This document shows positions 34,468 to 42,831 of a stretch of 64,000 nucleotides of DNA, in pieces (the stretch's first letter is position 1; every line of letters starts with the position of its first letter). The stretch spans positions 1 through 64,000 of the forward strand of contig JAVBMD010000018.1 of the NCBI GenBank assembly GCA_031552825.1, written 5' to 3'. The stretch comes from WQXF01 sp031552825. GTDB taxonomy: Bacteria > Bacillota > Clostridia > Christensenellales > Aristaeellaceae. Under the pieces are notes generated by a model that made no database searches, had not been told where the DNA came from, and saw nothing but the letters and a program-made list of their open reading frames with translations. A program made the translations under genes and the position numbers.

Positions 34468-35292
34468 TGGCTGGCAGCGCGGGCAGAAGTATACGTTGCC
34501 GCCGAGGTAGGCCTGCCGCTGGATCACGCCGCCGCACTGCAGGCAAGGCTGCTGCCACGTCTTGCTCGACAGCCGCGTGGGATAGCCGCCCGGTTTGCCG
34601 AACAAATCCTTTTCCACATCGCGCCCGCCCTGCTCGTACATCTCGCGCAGGGTGTTTTTTACGCTGCCGAAAAGCCCTTCAAGCTGCGCCGAGGAAAGCG
34701 TGCCCACCTTGCGCTTGGGGTGTACGCCCGCGCGGTATAAAATGTCCTGCAGCACGCCGTTGCCCAACCCGGGCACGCGCTGCTCGGTCGCCAACAGCGC
34801 CTTTGCGCTGGTGGTGGGCTTGACCGAAGCCAGCAGCGCCTCGAAATATGCCGCGTCAAAGGCGTCGGAAAGCGGCGAAGGTTTCTCCAGCGCCGCGCGG
34901 TAGTAGATATTCTCATCCATCGCTCCGGCGGGGAACGCCCATAGGCCGCCGTACATCTGTATGGTTCCCACCAGCGAAGCGCCGTCCTCCAGCTCCAGCA
35001 GCAGCTGGTGCTTTTCCGGCACCGCCTCGCCGGGGGCGTACAGGCGTATGTTGACGCCATCGTGCAAGGAAACGCGCATGTCCTCGCTGACGATCAGTTC
35101 CACATACATGCCGCGCGCGTCCACCGCTTCCACCGTATGCCCGTTAAGCATGTCCGGATACGCCGCCGGATCGCCCCAATAGAATGCGAAGCCGTGCGCC
35201 GAAGCTCCGGCTATCGTGCGGCGGATGCGCTTGCCCGGCACGATGCCGCGCAGTTGATCTGCAATGTGTAGGTACTCCGGCAATTCGTTCAT
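34462..35292 (-). CDS. Fpg/Nei-family DNA glycosylase homologue lacking the catalytic proline
   Basis: The 276-aa protein has the Fpg/Nei N-terminus but reads MNELPEYLHIADQL, with Asn in place of the Pro2 nucleophile of MPELPE enzymes. The helix-two-turn-helix region (VPGLGNGVLQDILY) and the C-terminal zinc finger (CLQC then CPRC) are intact. I recall other Firmicutes members starting MxELPE without Pro, so it is probably a distinct subfamily. A Schiff-base mechanism with Pro cannot operate, so DNA binding or different chemistry is possible. The ATG at 35292 is chosen because ELPE must follow the start. Confidence 0.82.
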   Translation of the reverse strand: MNELPEYLHIADQLRGIVPGKRIRRTIAGASAHGFAFYWGDPAAYPDMLNGHTVEAVDARGMYVELIVSEDMRVSLHDGVNIRLYAPGEAVPEKHQLLLELEDGASLVGTIQMYGGLWAFPAGAMDENIYYRAALEKPSPLSDAFDAAYFEALLASVKPTTSAKALLATEQRVPGLGNGVLQDILYRAGVHPKRKVGTLSSAQLEGLFGSVKNTLREMYEQGGRDVEKDLFGKPGGYPTRLSSKTWQQPCLQCGGVIQRQAYLGGNVYFCPRCQPL

Positions 35293-35361
35293 AGGATCGC
35301 CCCCCATCTTTTGCATTTGATATCATACTACCACACAAAAGCTGACAGGGCACGTCAATTA

Positions 35362-35946
35362 TTATACGCGCAAGATTCGGCCAGCCTTTCGCGGCTTGGC
35401 CGGAGGTTCCGGCCCCTCCCGATAGCCCAGTATGACATTTCCCACCGCCAGATACGCTTCCGGAACGCCCCATTGTTTCCGGAGCTTGCGCCCGTATTCG
35501 GTGGCAAATACCTCCTCCGTGCGGCCGACGTAGCAGGCGCCGACGCCCAAAAAATGCGCGGCAAGCAGCATATTTTCCGCCACCATGGCGGCATCCTCAT
35601 GCGTGTATTTCATTTCCGGCGCAAAGATCGTCAGCACCGTGGGCGCCTGATAAAACCCGCTTTTCAGGCTCAGGTCATCCCGAATGCTGGGCTGATCCGC
35701 CGAAACAGGGCCGTTTCCCTTCTTCGCATCCGCGCCTTCAAACTGTGCGTCGCGGCTCAGCCGCCCCAGGGCTTCGTTGACCTCCTCGTCCTGACAGACG
35801 ACGATGCAAGTGCCTTGGTTGCCCCCCGCGCTGGGCGCGTGGAGACCCGCCTGGAGGATCTGCTCCAGCGTTTCCTCGTCCAACTGCTTTTTCTGATAAC
35901 GGCGTATCGCGTGACGGGTCAGCATTTTTTCGATGATTTCGTTCAT
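35362..35946 (-). CDS. Nitroreductase-family oxidoreductase
   Basis: This 194-aa FMN-dependent enzyme starts MNEIIEKMLTRHAIRRYQ, the nitroreductase opening with the flavin-binding Arg-His/Arg-Ser region, and continues with HAPSAGGNQGT and a conserved GVGACYVGR near residue 140. It probably reduces nitro or quinone substrates with NAD(P)H. The ATG at 35946 follows GGGGGAAAG. It is divergent from an HxlR regulator across a 168-bp gap that holds a palindrome, the pattern of redox-responsive pairs such as yodB-yodC. Confidence 0.85.
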   Translation of the reverse strand: MNEIIEKMLTRHAIRRYQKKQLDEETLEQILQAGLHAPSAGGNQGTCIVVCQDEEVNEALGRLSRDAQFEGADAKKGNGPVSADQPSIRDDLSLKSGFYQAPTVLTIFAPEMKYTHEDAAMVAENMLLAAHFLGVGACYVGRTEEVFATEYGRKLRKQWGVPEAYLAVGNVILGYREGPEPPAKPRKAGRILRV

Positions 35947-36027
35947 GTTCTTTCCCCCTGCTGTGGTATATGCCCACCATACACCGCTTCCTCCGCTTTG
36001 AAAAGTACGCACCTTTTTGTGGGGTTA

Positions 36028-36043
36028 GTCACCTTTTGGTGAC
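36028..36043. promoter_or_regulatory. Palindromic operator of the HxlR-nitroreductase pair
   Basis: GTCACC-TTTT-GGTGAC is a perfect 6-bp inverted repeat with a 4-nt centre. It lies between the divergent genes, 10 bp upstream of the HxlR gene -35. It is a good candidate site for the HxlR protein. Confidence 0.6.
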
Positions 36044-36053
36044 CATTGCGCGG

Positions 36054-36082
36054 TTGTGCGCCTTTGCGCGATGCACTATACT
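36054..36082 (+). promoter_or_regulatory. Promoter of the HxlR gene
   Basis: TTGTGC (36054-36059) and TATACT (36077-36082) are spaced by 17 bp, 32 bp before the GTG start. Confidence 0.65.
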
Positions 36083-36114
36083 TGAAGCATCACCGTGAAG
36101 GAGGAGCGAAAAAA

Positions 36115-36447
36115 GTGATCGCAAAGAAAGATTTACCCGCCTGCCCGGTTGCCACGGCGGTAGAACTCATCGGCAACAAGTGGAGGCTGCTGATCCTGCG
36201 CGATATCCTCTCCGGTCCTAAGCGGTTCGGAGCGCTGCGCAAGAGCTTGGAGGGCATCAGCCAGAAGGTGTTGACCGACAGCCTGCGCGGCATGGAGCAG
36301 GCCGGAATCCTGACCCGCACCATTTACCCGGAGGTGCCGCCCCGCGTGGAGTACAGCCTCAGCGAATTGGGCGAAACCATTCGGCCGATTATCGCGGCGC
36401 TGGAGCAATGGGGCAACGCATATAAGCGGACAATAGAAAAAGCATAA
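36115..36447 (+). CDS. HxlR-family transcriptional regulator
   Basis: This 110-aa winged-helix protein has the HxlR opening CPVATAVELIGNKWRLLILRD, then FGALRKSLEGISQKVLTDSLR (recognition helix) and the wing EVPPRVEYSLSELG. Members sense aldehydes, quinones or disulfide stress through a conserved N-terminal Cys, present here. The GTG at 36115 is chosen because AAGGAGG lies 10 nt upstream; an ATG-initiated frame would start before the promoter -10. It most likely regulates the divergent nitroreductase and itself. Confidence 0.88.
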   Translation: MIAKKDLPACPVATAVELIGNKWRLLILRDILSGPKRFGALRKSLEGISQKVLTDSLRGMEQAGILTRTIYPEVPPRVEYSLSELGETIRPIIAALEQWGNAYKRTIEKA

Positions 36448-36453
36448 AGGCAG

Positions 36454-37449
36454 CTATACAAACAAAAACTGCACCATCGCCATATAGGCCAGCGTACCCA
36501 CACCGATGCTGAGGATGGCGCTGCGCTTCCAGTGCTGGAGCAGCAGCACCAACGCGCAGGCGACGGCTTCGGGAAGGCCGTAGGGCAGCCTATTCAGCCG
36601 CACATCCTTGAGGCAGTACACCACCAGCAGCGCGATAACCGCCGGAGGCAGCACCCGCCCCAACCGGAGCACCAGCGCCGAGGGCCTGCGCCCGCCGGTG
36701 AAGAACAGAAACGGAAACGCACGGGTAAATAGCGTGATCGCCGCCATCACCGCGATCGCCAGCAAGAGCGGCCAGCCGCGCAGCTCCGGTGCGATCAACG
36801 CAAACAACACTTCCGGCGCCGTGTTTCTGGCCATCAGCACGCTGAGCAGCAAGCCCGCTACCGCGCCTACCGCGAAGGGCAGCTTGGAGCGGTATTGCTG
36901 CCACTGCCCATGCAGGATCACCAGAAACAATGCCGTCAGCGCAAAATCGATGCCCATCGTGTTGAATTCAAACAGGCTGGCCGCCACGTTGCCGACGACG
37001 CTGCCGATCACCCAATAGGCTTGGCAAAGCCCGGCAACCCACAGCGTATACGCGCCGGGATCGGCGTCCTCGGGCGGCTTGGTGCCTGTGTGCAGCGCGT
37101 AGGCCTCGTCGGTCAGGCCGAAGATGGCGTAGGGCTTGCCCCTGCCGCAGCGGTCAAACGTGTCAAACAGCGAGAGGCCGTACACCATATGCCTCGCGTT
37201 GAGCAGCAGGGTGAGCAGCGCGATCTGCGGCAGCGGCGCGCCCTGCGCGATTAGCGGCACCGCCAGAAACTGCATCGCCCCGGCATAGATCAGCAGGCTC
37301 ATGCACATCGCCACAGGCCAGCCGTGGCCGGTCTGCGTCCGCAGCATGCAGCCGAAGGTCATGCCGATCGCCAGGTACCCCCATAGCACCGGCACCGTCG
37401 AACGCAGCGCCGCGAAAAAAGCCCGTTGCTTCGGCGTCCTATCGTTCAT
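36454..37449 (-). CDS. AzlC-AzlD fused branched-chain amino acid exporter
   Basis: The 331-aa membrane protein joins two subunits normally encoded separately. Residues 1 to ~220 match AzlC (FFAALRSTVPVLWGYLAIG, LTDEAYAL and QAYWVIGSVVGN). Residues ~225-331 match AzlD (LLLAIAVMAAITLFTRAFPF, then PPAVIALLVVYCLKD). There is no stop or internal start with a Shine-Dalgarno at the joint. Together AzlCD/BrnFE exports leucine, isoleucine, valine and analogues. The start follows the phosphoglucomutase stop after one base, so they share a transcript. Confidence 0.85.
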   Translation of the reverse strand: MNDRTPKQRAFFAALRSTVPVLWGYLAIGMTFGCMLRTQTGHGWPVAMCMSLLIYAGAMQFLAVPLIAQGAPLPQIALLTLLLNARHMVYGLSLFDTFDRCGRGKPYAIFGLTDEAYALHTGTKPPEDADPGAYTLWVAGLCQAYWVIGSVVGNVAASLFEFNTMGIDFALTALFLVILHGQWQQYRSKLPFAVGAVAGLLLSVLMARNTAPEVLFALIAPELRGWPLLLAIAVMAAITLFTRAFPFLFFTGGRRPSALVLRLGRVLPPAVIALLVVYCLKDVRLNRLPYGLPEAVACALVLLLQHWKRSAILSIGVGTLAYMAMVQFLFV

Positions 37450-37450
37450 G

Positions 37451-38863
37451 CTACAGCTCCAAAAAATCCGTCATCGTACGCAGCATCTGTTCCGCCTGCG
37501 CCTGATCTTCCATCTCGCAGAAGATGCGCAGCAGCGGCTCGGTGCCCGAGAAGCGGCAGGTGATCCAGCCGCCGCCTTGGAAGTAGACCTTGAGGCCGTC
37601 GTCGTAGCGAATCTGCGCGATGTCGCGGCCAAAGTCGGGATGCTCGCGCCGCGCGAAGAGCCGCTCGGCCAGCTCGGCCTTGCGCTGGTCAGAGAAGCCG
37701 AAGTTGCCCTCGACCATGCAGAAGTCGCCGAACTGCCGGTGGATCTCGTCCAGCAGCTCCGAAAGGTGCTTGCCGGTAACGCTGAGCAGCTCGATGAGCA
37801 GGCTGGCGGCGTACACGCCGTCCTTGCCCTGAATATGCCCGCGAATCGTCAGGCCGCCGGAGCTTTCGCCGCCGATCAGCGCGTCGACTTCCTCCATCTT
37901 GGCGCTGATGTGCTTAAAGCCCACCGGCACCTCATGACAGCGCTGGCCGAAGCCCGCCGCAATGCTGTCCAAGAGATGCGTTGTGGCCAGATTGCGCACC
38001 ACGTCGCCCCGCCAGCCCTTGTACTTGAGCAGGTAGTAGTACAGCAGCGCCAGAATGTCGTTGGGATGGATGAAGTTGCCGCGCTCGTCGCAGATGCCGA
38101 GGCGGTCGGCGTCGCCGTCGGTGCCGATGCCGATGTCGAAGCCCTTCTCCACCACCATGTTCTCCATATGCTGCAAGGTGGTGGCGGTCGGCGAGGGCAG
38201 GCGGCCGCCGAACAGCGTATCGTGCCGGTCGTGGATCACCTCCAGCTCGCAGCGAGTGGTAATCAGGATGGTTTGCAGAGAGGTCTTGGAAACGCCGTAC
38301 ATCGGGTCGAGCACGATCTTGAGCTTGCGATCGCGAATCGCGCAGGTGTCGATCTTGGCGAGAATGGCGTCGATGTATTCGTTGAACAGATCCACGTGGC
38401 GGATGACGCCGGAGCGCACGCCCTCCTCAAACGGCAGCGCGCGGATGTCGGCCGGGGTAATGCGCGCGAGCTGCGCCTCCACCAGCGCCGTCGCCTCCTC
38501 GGTGGCGTCGCGGCCTCCGGCGGTGAACAGCTTCACGCCGTTATAATCCGCGGGATTGTGGCTGGCGGTGATGGCCGCGCCGTAAGGCGTGCCGAGTTGC
38601 TGCACGGCATACATCACCAGCGGCGTCGGCGCGATGCGATCCATAAACGATACCGGCACGCCGTTGGCGGCCAGCACCTCGGCCACCCACCGCGCGGCCT
38701 TATCGGAGAGGAAACGACGGTCGTAGCCCACCACAAAGCCGCGCTTGTCCACGCCCTGCTCGCGCATCAGGCCTGCCACCGCTTGGGTCAATAGCTGCAC
38801 ATTTTCCTTGATAAATTCCTCGCCGATCAGCGCGCGCCACCCGCCTGTGCCAAACTGGATCAT
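37451..38863 (-). CDS. Phosphoglucomutase/phosphomannomutase family
   Basis: This 470-aa alpha-D-phosphohexomutase shows FGTGGWRALIGEEF at the N-terminus, the active-site phosphoserine loop TASHNPADYNG, the metal-binding loop DGDADRLG, the sugar-binding loop GGESSGG and the phosphate-binding C-terminal RFSGTEPLLR. It interconverts hexose 1- and 6-phosphates for cell wall or glycogen precursors; glucose versus mannose preference is not clear from sequence. GAGGAGG precedes the ATG. Confidence 0.9.
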   Translation of the reverse strand: MIQFGTGGWRALIGEEFIKENVQLLTQAVAGLMREQGVDKRGFVVGYDRRFLSDKAARWVAEVLAANGVPVSFMDRIAPTPLVMYAVQQLGTPYGAAITASHNPADYNGVKLFTAGGRDATEEATALVEAQLARITPADIRALPFEEGVRSGVIRHVDLFNEYIDAILAKIDTCAIRDRKLKIVLDPMYGVSKTSLQTILITTRCELEVIHDRHDTLFGGRLPSPTATTLQHMENMVVEKGFDIGIGTDGDADRLGICDERGNFIHPNDILALLYYYLLKYKGWRGDVVRNLATTHLLDSIAAGFGQRCHEVPVGFKHISAKMEEVDALIGGESSGGLTIRGHIQGKDGVYAASLLIELLSVTGKHLSELLDEIHRQFGDFCMVEGNFGFSDQRKAELAERLFARREHPDFGRDIAQIRYDDGLKVYFQGGGWITCRFSGTEPLLRIFCEMEDQAQAEQMLRTMTDFLEL

Positions 38864-38894
38864 GGGGAGCCTCCTCGTGTTTTCGAATGGAATC

Positions 38895-38923
38895 AGTGTA
38901 GCACACGCGCGCTTTTTTGTCTG
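38895..38923 (-). promoter_or_regulatory. Candidate promoter of the phosphoglucomutase operon
   Basis: On the minus strand CAGACA (38918-38923) and TACACT (38895-38900) are spaced by 17 bp. Both hexamers are off consensus by one or two bases. Confidence 0.45.
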
Positions 38924-38946
38924 TATGCGGATCGCACAAAATGCGG

Positions 38947-38952
38947 TATAAT
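38947..38952 (+). promoter_or_regulatory. -10 box of the pyridoxamine-oxidase-like gene
   Basis: A perfect TATAAT (38947-38952) lies 28 bp before the ATG. No convincing -35 box is seen at 16-18 bp upstream, so activator dependence or a weak promoter is possible. Confidence 0.5.
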
Positions 38953-38980
38953 GCCGTTAACATACAAAGGAGGAACGAGC

Positions 38981-39403
38981 ATGGAAGTCAACCTGCAAAA
39001 ACTTGGCGAATGGATCGACAAGCGCGATGCCGCGATGATCGCTTCGGTGGACGAAGACGGCTTCCCCACCGTCAAGGCCATGCTGATCCCGCGCAAGCGC
39101 GACGGGCTCAAGACGCTGTACTTCTCCACCAACACCTCCTCCCAGCGCGTGGCGCAGTACCGCGCCGAGCCGAAGGCCTGCGTGTACTACTATGAAAAAG
39201 GGAAGCTGCACTATCAGGGGCTGATGCTGCAAGGCATCATGGAGGTGCTGGAGGACGACGCCTCCAAGCGCATGATCTGGCAGGTCGGAGACCGGATGTA
39301 CTATCCCAAGGGCGTCACCGATCCGGATTATTGCGTGCTGCGCTTCACCGCCGCAAAGGGGCGGCTGTATCGCGATATGCAGCATCAGAGCTTCGAGCTG
39401 TGA
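38981..39403 (+). CDS. Pyridoxamine 5'-phosphate oxidase-like flavin protein
   Basis: The 140-aa protein has the split-barrel FMN-binding fold: DKRDAAMIASVDEDGFPTVKAM, then LYFSTNTSSQRVAQYR, YYYEKGKLHYQGLMLQG and a Trp/Tyr-rich C-terminus. It belongs to the general-stress-26/pyridoxamine oxidase-like group; the cofactor (FMN or F420) and substrate are unknown. The ATG at 38981 follows AAAGGAGG. It is monocistronic, ending at a strong terminator. Confidence 0.82.
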   Translation: MEVNLQKLGEWIDKRDAAMIASVDEDGFPTVKAMLIPRKRDGLKTLYFSTNTSSQRVAQYRAEPKACVYYYEKGKLHYQGLMLQGIMEVLEDDASKRMIWQVGDRMYYPKGVTDPDYCVLRFTAAKGRLYRDMQHQSFEL

Positions 39404-39413
39404 TGCCGCACGA

Positions 39414-39454
39414 AAGGCCGGTCGTCGCTTCTTCAGCGACGCCCGGCCTTTTTT
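39414..39454 (+). terminator. Terminator after the pyridoxamine-oxidase-like gene
   Basis: AAGGCCGG (39414-39421) pairs with CCGGCCTT (39443-39450). One mismatch follows, then CGTCGCT (39423-39429) pairs with AGCGACG (39435-39441), loop TCTTC. A T-run follows. Confidence 0.9.
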
Positions 39455-39480
39455 CTGTTTTTTTATTACTTTTATCGCCC

Positions 39481-40461
39481 TTACCGCGCCAGAATCCCGT
39501 CGATCGCTGAAAGTTCCTCGGCGGAAAACGCCAGATTGTCCAGCGCCGCCACGTTCTCGGCGATCTGCGCCGGGCGGCTCGCGCCGATCAGCGCCGAGGT
39601 GACGCCGCCGCGCAGCACCCACGCCAGCGCCATCTGCGCCATCGACTGCCCGCGCGCCGCCGCGATCCCGCTGAGCGCGCGCACCTTTTCGACGGCGGCC
39701 TCCACCTGTTCGGTCTTGAGGAAGCGCCCCAGCGCGGCGCGCGAATCCTCGGGGATGCCGTGCAGATACCGGTCGGTCAGCAATCCCTGCGCCAGCGGGC
39801 AAAAGGCGATGGCGCCCACGCCCTCACGCGCCAGCAGATCCAGCAGCCCGGCCTCCGGCGCGCGCTCCAGCAGCGAGTAACGCGGCTGATGGATCAGGCA
39901 GGGCACGCCGCGCGCGCGCAGCGCCGCGAAGGCCGCCTCGGCCTCCTCCGGCTCGTAGCGCGAGATGCCGACGTAAAGCGCCTTGCCCTGCCGCACCGCC
40001 TGCGCCAGCGCGTCCATCGTCTCCTCCACCGGGGTGTTCGGGTCGGGGCGATGGGAGTAGAAGATGTCCACATAGTCCAGCCCCATCCGGCGCAGCGACT
40101 GATCGAGGCTGGCCAGCAGGTACTTGCGGCTGCCCCAATCGCCGTAAGGCCCCGGCCACATCAGGTGTCCCGCCTTGGTGGAGATCACCATCTCGTCGCG
40201 ATAGCCCGCGAAGTCCTTGCGCAGGATGGCACCGAAGTTTTCCTCAGCGCTGCCCGGAACGGGGCCGTAGTTGTTGGCCAAATCGAAGTGGGTGATGCCC
40301 AGATCAAAGGCGGTGCGCAGCATGTCGCGCGCGTTGTCGAGGCGGTCGGCGCTGCCGAAGTTGTGCCAAAGCCCCAGCGAGATGGCGGGCAGCTTGAGTC
40401 CGCTACGGCCGCATCGGCGGTATTGCATGGCGTCGTAGCGGGTCGGCGATGGCGTGTGCAT
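39481..40461 (-). CDS. Aldo/keto reductase, YghZ (L-glyceraldehyde-3-phosphate reductase) type
   Basis: The 326-aa NADPH-dependent enzyme is close to E. coli YghZ: RYDAMQYRRCGRSGLKLP, SLGLWHNFG, FDLANNYGPVPGSAEENFG with the catalytic Asp and Tyr, STKAGHLMWPGPYG with Lys and FYSHRPD with His. YghZ reduces L-glyceraldehyde 3-phosphate and methylglyoxal, a detoxification role; the natural substrate here is inferred. The ATG at 40461 is preferred over one at 40428, because the extra residues match the YghZ N-terminus. It lies 14 bp after aroQ. Confidence 0.88.
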   Translation of the reverse strand: MHTPSPTRYDAMQYRRCGRSGLKLPAISLGLWHNFGSADRLDNARDMLRTAFDLGITHFDLANNYGPVPGSAEENFGAILRKDFAGYRDEMVISTKAGHLMWPGPYGDWGSRKYLLASLDQSLRRMGLDYVDIFYSHRPDPNTPVEETMDALAQAVRQGKALYVGISRYEPEEAEAAFAALRARGVPCLIHQPRYSLLERAPEAGLLDLLAREGVGAIAFCPLAQGLLTDRYLHGIPEDSRAALGRFLKTEQVEAAVEKVRALSGIAAARGQSMAQMALAWVLRGGVTSALIGASRPAQIAENVAALDNLAFSAEELSAIDGILAR

Positions 40462-40475
40462 CTCCCTCGCCTCGC

Positions 40476-40919
40476 TTACGCGTTCACGTCGGTGGACATC
40501 GCCAGCGCGCGCAGCGCCAGCACATACGAGCGCCAGCCAAGCCCGCTGATCGTGCCCTCGGCCACGGCGGAGATATAGGAATGATGGCGGAACTCTTCGC
40601 GCTTGTGTACGTTGGAAAGGTGTACCTCGATGACGCGCAGGCCGGTGGAACCGATGGCGTCGCACATCGAAACGCTGGTATGCGTATGCCCGCCCGCGTT
40701 GATCACCACGCCGTCGCACTTGCCCATCGCCTCGTGCAGGCGGTCGATCATCGCGCCCTCGTGGTTGGATTGAAAGAACTCCACCTTCACGCCCAGCGCG
40801 TCGGCTTCCTTCTGGATGCGGGCATTGATGGCGTCGAGCGTCAGGGAACCGTAGATTTCCGGTTCGCGCTTGCCCAGCAGGTTGAGGTTGGGGCCGTTCA
40901 TTACGAGAAAGGTTTTCAT
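40476..40919 (-). CDS. aroQ: 3-dehydroquinate dehydratase, type II
   Basis: The 147-aa enzyme catalyses the third shikimate-pathway step. The type II signature MNGPNLNLLGKREPEIYG contains the catalytic Tyr and Arg region. INAGGHTHTSVSMCDAI and EVHLSNVHKREEFRHHSY supply the substrate-binding loop and the catalytic His. The length matches the dodecameric family. AGGAGG precedes the ATG, and the TPR gene ends 19 bp upstream. Confidence 0.95.
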   Translation of the reverse strand: MKTFLVMNGPNLNLLGKREPEIYGSLTLDAINARIQKEADALGVKVEFFQSNHEGAMIDRLHEAMGKCDGVVINAGGHTHTSVSMCDAIGSTGLRVIEVHLSNVHKREEFRHHSYISAVAEGTISGLGWRSYVLALRALAMSTDVNA

Positions 40920-40938
40920 GGTTGTATCCTCCTAAAAA

Positions 40939-41640
40939 TTATTGGTGAATGGATTTGAGCCGCTCCAGCTCGGCCTCGACCTGCGCCTTGGTCACGTAAT
41001 TCAGCGGCGAAAAGCGCCCGCCCGCGATCAGCTCCAGCTTCTCGATGGCCTCGGCGGTCTTGCCCTCTTCCTCATCGTACTTGGCGAGGAAGTAGTTGCT
41101 GTCGATGGAGGTGGGGCGCGCGGCCAGCGCGCGCAGGAAGTATTCCTTGGCGCTCTGCTTGTCGTTCAGCAGGCGGTAGTAGGTCTGCGCCAGATTGTCG
41201 AGAAACACCGCGTCCTCGTCGTCGTACTCCACGGCCTCCTTGTTGAAGGCCAGCGCCCGCTCCGCGTCGCCCAGCTCGATGAGCATGTAGCCGAGCGTGC
41301 CGTAATTCTTGGCGTTCTTGGCGTGCTCAAACTGCCCCTGCACCAGCTCCACGGCGCGCTCCACCCGCCCTTGCTTAAAGATGCAGATGGCGTAATGCGT
41401 GATGATTTCCTGCTTATGCTCGGGCATCACGCCGGGCGCTTTTTCGGCCTTGCGCAGCACCTCGACGGCCTTTTCGTAATTGTCCTCGCGCATCAGTAAA
41501 ATGGCGTAGCCGATCAGGTGCTTGGGGTTATTCATCCCCTCGGCGTACATCGCCTCGTAACCGGCCTTGGCGGTGGTGAGGTCGCCCTTCGCGTGGGCGC
41601 GGTAGGCCTTTTCAGCCTTCAGGTTGGTCATGAATCCCAT
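40939..41640 (-). CDS. Tetratricopeptide-repeat protein
   Basis: This 233-aa helical protein shows TPR-like repeats, for example GYAILLMREDNYEKAVEVL, LGYMLIELGDAERAL and LAQTYYRLLNDKQSAKEYF. There is no signal peptide or membrane helix, so it is presumably a cytoplasmic protein-protein interaction module. It starts immediately after the mrfB stop (adjacent bases), so it is part of the mrfA-mrfB-TPR-aroQ transcript. No partner can be named. Confidence 0.75.
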   Translation of the reverse strand: MGFMTNLKAEKAYRAHAKGDLTTAKAGYEAMYAEGMNNPKHLIGYAILLMREDNYEKAVEVLRKAEKAPGVMPEHKQEIITHYAICIFKQGRVERAVELVQGQFEHAKNAKNYGTLGYMLIELGDAERALAFNKEAVEYDDEDAVFLDNLAQTYYRLLNDKQSAKEYFLRALAARPTSIDSNYFLAKYDEEEGKTAEAIEKLELIAGGRFSPLNYVTKAQVEAELERLKSIHQ

Positions 41641-42831
41641 TTATTTTTCTCCTCCCATTGCGTATAACTTGCGATGCAGGCGCGCGCGGCGCAAATGCAG
41701 CGCGGCGGTCTCCTGCTCGTCGGGCGCGCGGCCCAGCCGCTCGCGCAGGGCGACGCGCTCCAGCGCCGCCTCGGTGTGCGCCAGCGCGGCGGGGATATCG
41801 CGCAGCCGGTGTTCAGCGATCTTGGCCAGCTCTACGTAGGGCGCGACGCCGCCTTCGCCGCGCGCGATCATCTCGCGGTACACCGCCTGCGCCTCGGCAA
41901 ACTGCCGGTCGCGCCGGTGGCTTACCGCCAGCAGCACGCGCGAGCGCTCAGCCACCACCGTCTGCTCGCCACTGACGCGGAAGCAGGCTCTCGCCGCCTC
42001 CCGCTCCCCGGCGCGATCCAGCGCGCGGCCCACGCTGAACACGTCCTCGGCGAAGGCCTGCTGCTCGGGCTGCGCGAACACCGCCGCCATGCGCACAAGC
42101 AGCCTGCCCAGCGTTTGAATATCGACGAGGTTGTGGCGCAGCACGTCCTCCAGCAGGGAGAATTGCCCGGTCTTGAGGTATTGGAAAAAACGTTCCGGCA
42201 CCTCGCTGCCCGGCAGATCGTCCTCGCGCCCGCAGTCCAATACGCGGCGCTCGATGTTGCCCAGCGTGCAGTCAGAAAGCCGCAGCTTCCACACCCGCCG
42301 CGCAGGATGCACCAGATCCAGATGCGGCAGCGCGATGCCGACGTGGCGCATGCGGTGCATGGTGAGCCGGTTTTCCAGCAGCGGCAGGTCGAAGCTCTTG
42401 CCGTTGTAGGTGACGAAGGCGTCGAAGCGCGGCAGCAGCTCCGCGAAGGCTTGCAGCAGCAAGGGCTCCTCGGGGTAATCGCGCATCAGCAGCTGGCGCA
42501 CGAGGAAGGCGTCGCCCTCCACCCAGCCCAACCCCAGCAAAAAGGCCACCGTACCCGCGCCCATGCCCAGTCCGGTGGTCTCGGTATCGAGGAACAGCAG
42601 GCGGCGGATATCGGGCATCGTCTCCCCGCAGCGCTGGGCAAAGCCCGCGTCGACGCGGCGCAGCGCGTCAGGATGCAGCGCCGCCAGCCCGGGGATCTCG
42701 GCCAGCGGCACGGCGGTCTCGCGCACGAAGCAGGCCGTCGGCGGCGCTACCGCACGGCGCGGCGCGCCGGTTTCCGCCTGCCCGGTGTTCGCGGCGCCGA
42801 TCTGCGCCAGCCGCGCGCGTAAGTCCTTCAT
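41641..42831 (-). CDS. mrfB: Exonuclease MrfB (YprB-type DEDD nuclease with TPR tail)
   Basis: The 396-aa protein combines a DEDD exonuclease fold (LFLDTETTGLGMGAG with Asp-x-Glu, FVTYNGKSFDLPLLENR, and a C-terminal Asp in HNLVDIQTLGRL) with a helical tail that looks TPR-like. In B. subtilis MrfB (YprB) acts with the helicase MrfA to remove mitomycin C and other bulky lesions, outside the UvrABC pathway. Its ATG overlaps the mrfA stop as ATGA, so both are translated together. The overlap also fixes the start; longer frames extend into mrfA. Confidence 0.88.
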   Translation of the reverse strand: MKDLRARLAQIGAANTGQAETGAPRRAVAPPTACFVRETAVPLAEIPGLAALHPDALRRVDAGFAQRCGETMPDIRRLLFLDTETTGLGMGAGTVAFLLGLGWVEGDAFLVRQLLMRDYPEEPLLLQAFAELLPRFDAFVTYNGKSFDLPLLENRLTMHRMRHVGIALPHLDLVHPARRVWKLRLSDCTLGNIERRVLDCGREDDLPGSEVPERFFQYLKTGQFSLLEDVLRHNLVDIQTLGRLLVRMAAVFAQPEQQAFAEDVFSVGRALDRAGEREAARACFRVSGEQTVVAERSRVLLAVSHRRDRQFAEAQAVYREMIARGEGGVAPYVELAKIAEHRLRDIPAALAHTEAALERVALRERLGRAPDEQETAALHLRRARLHRKLYAMGGEK

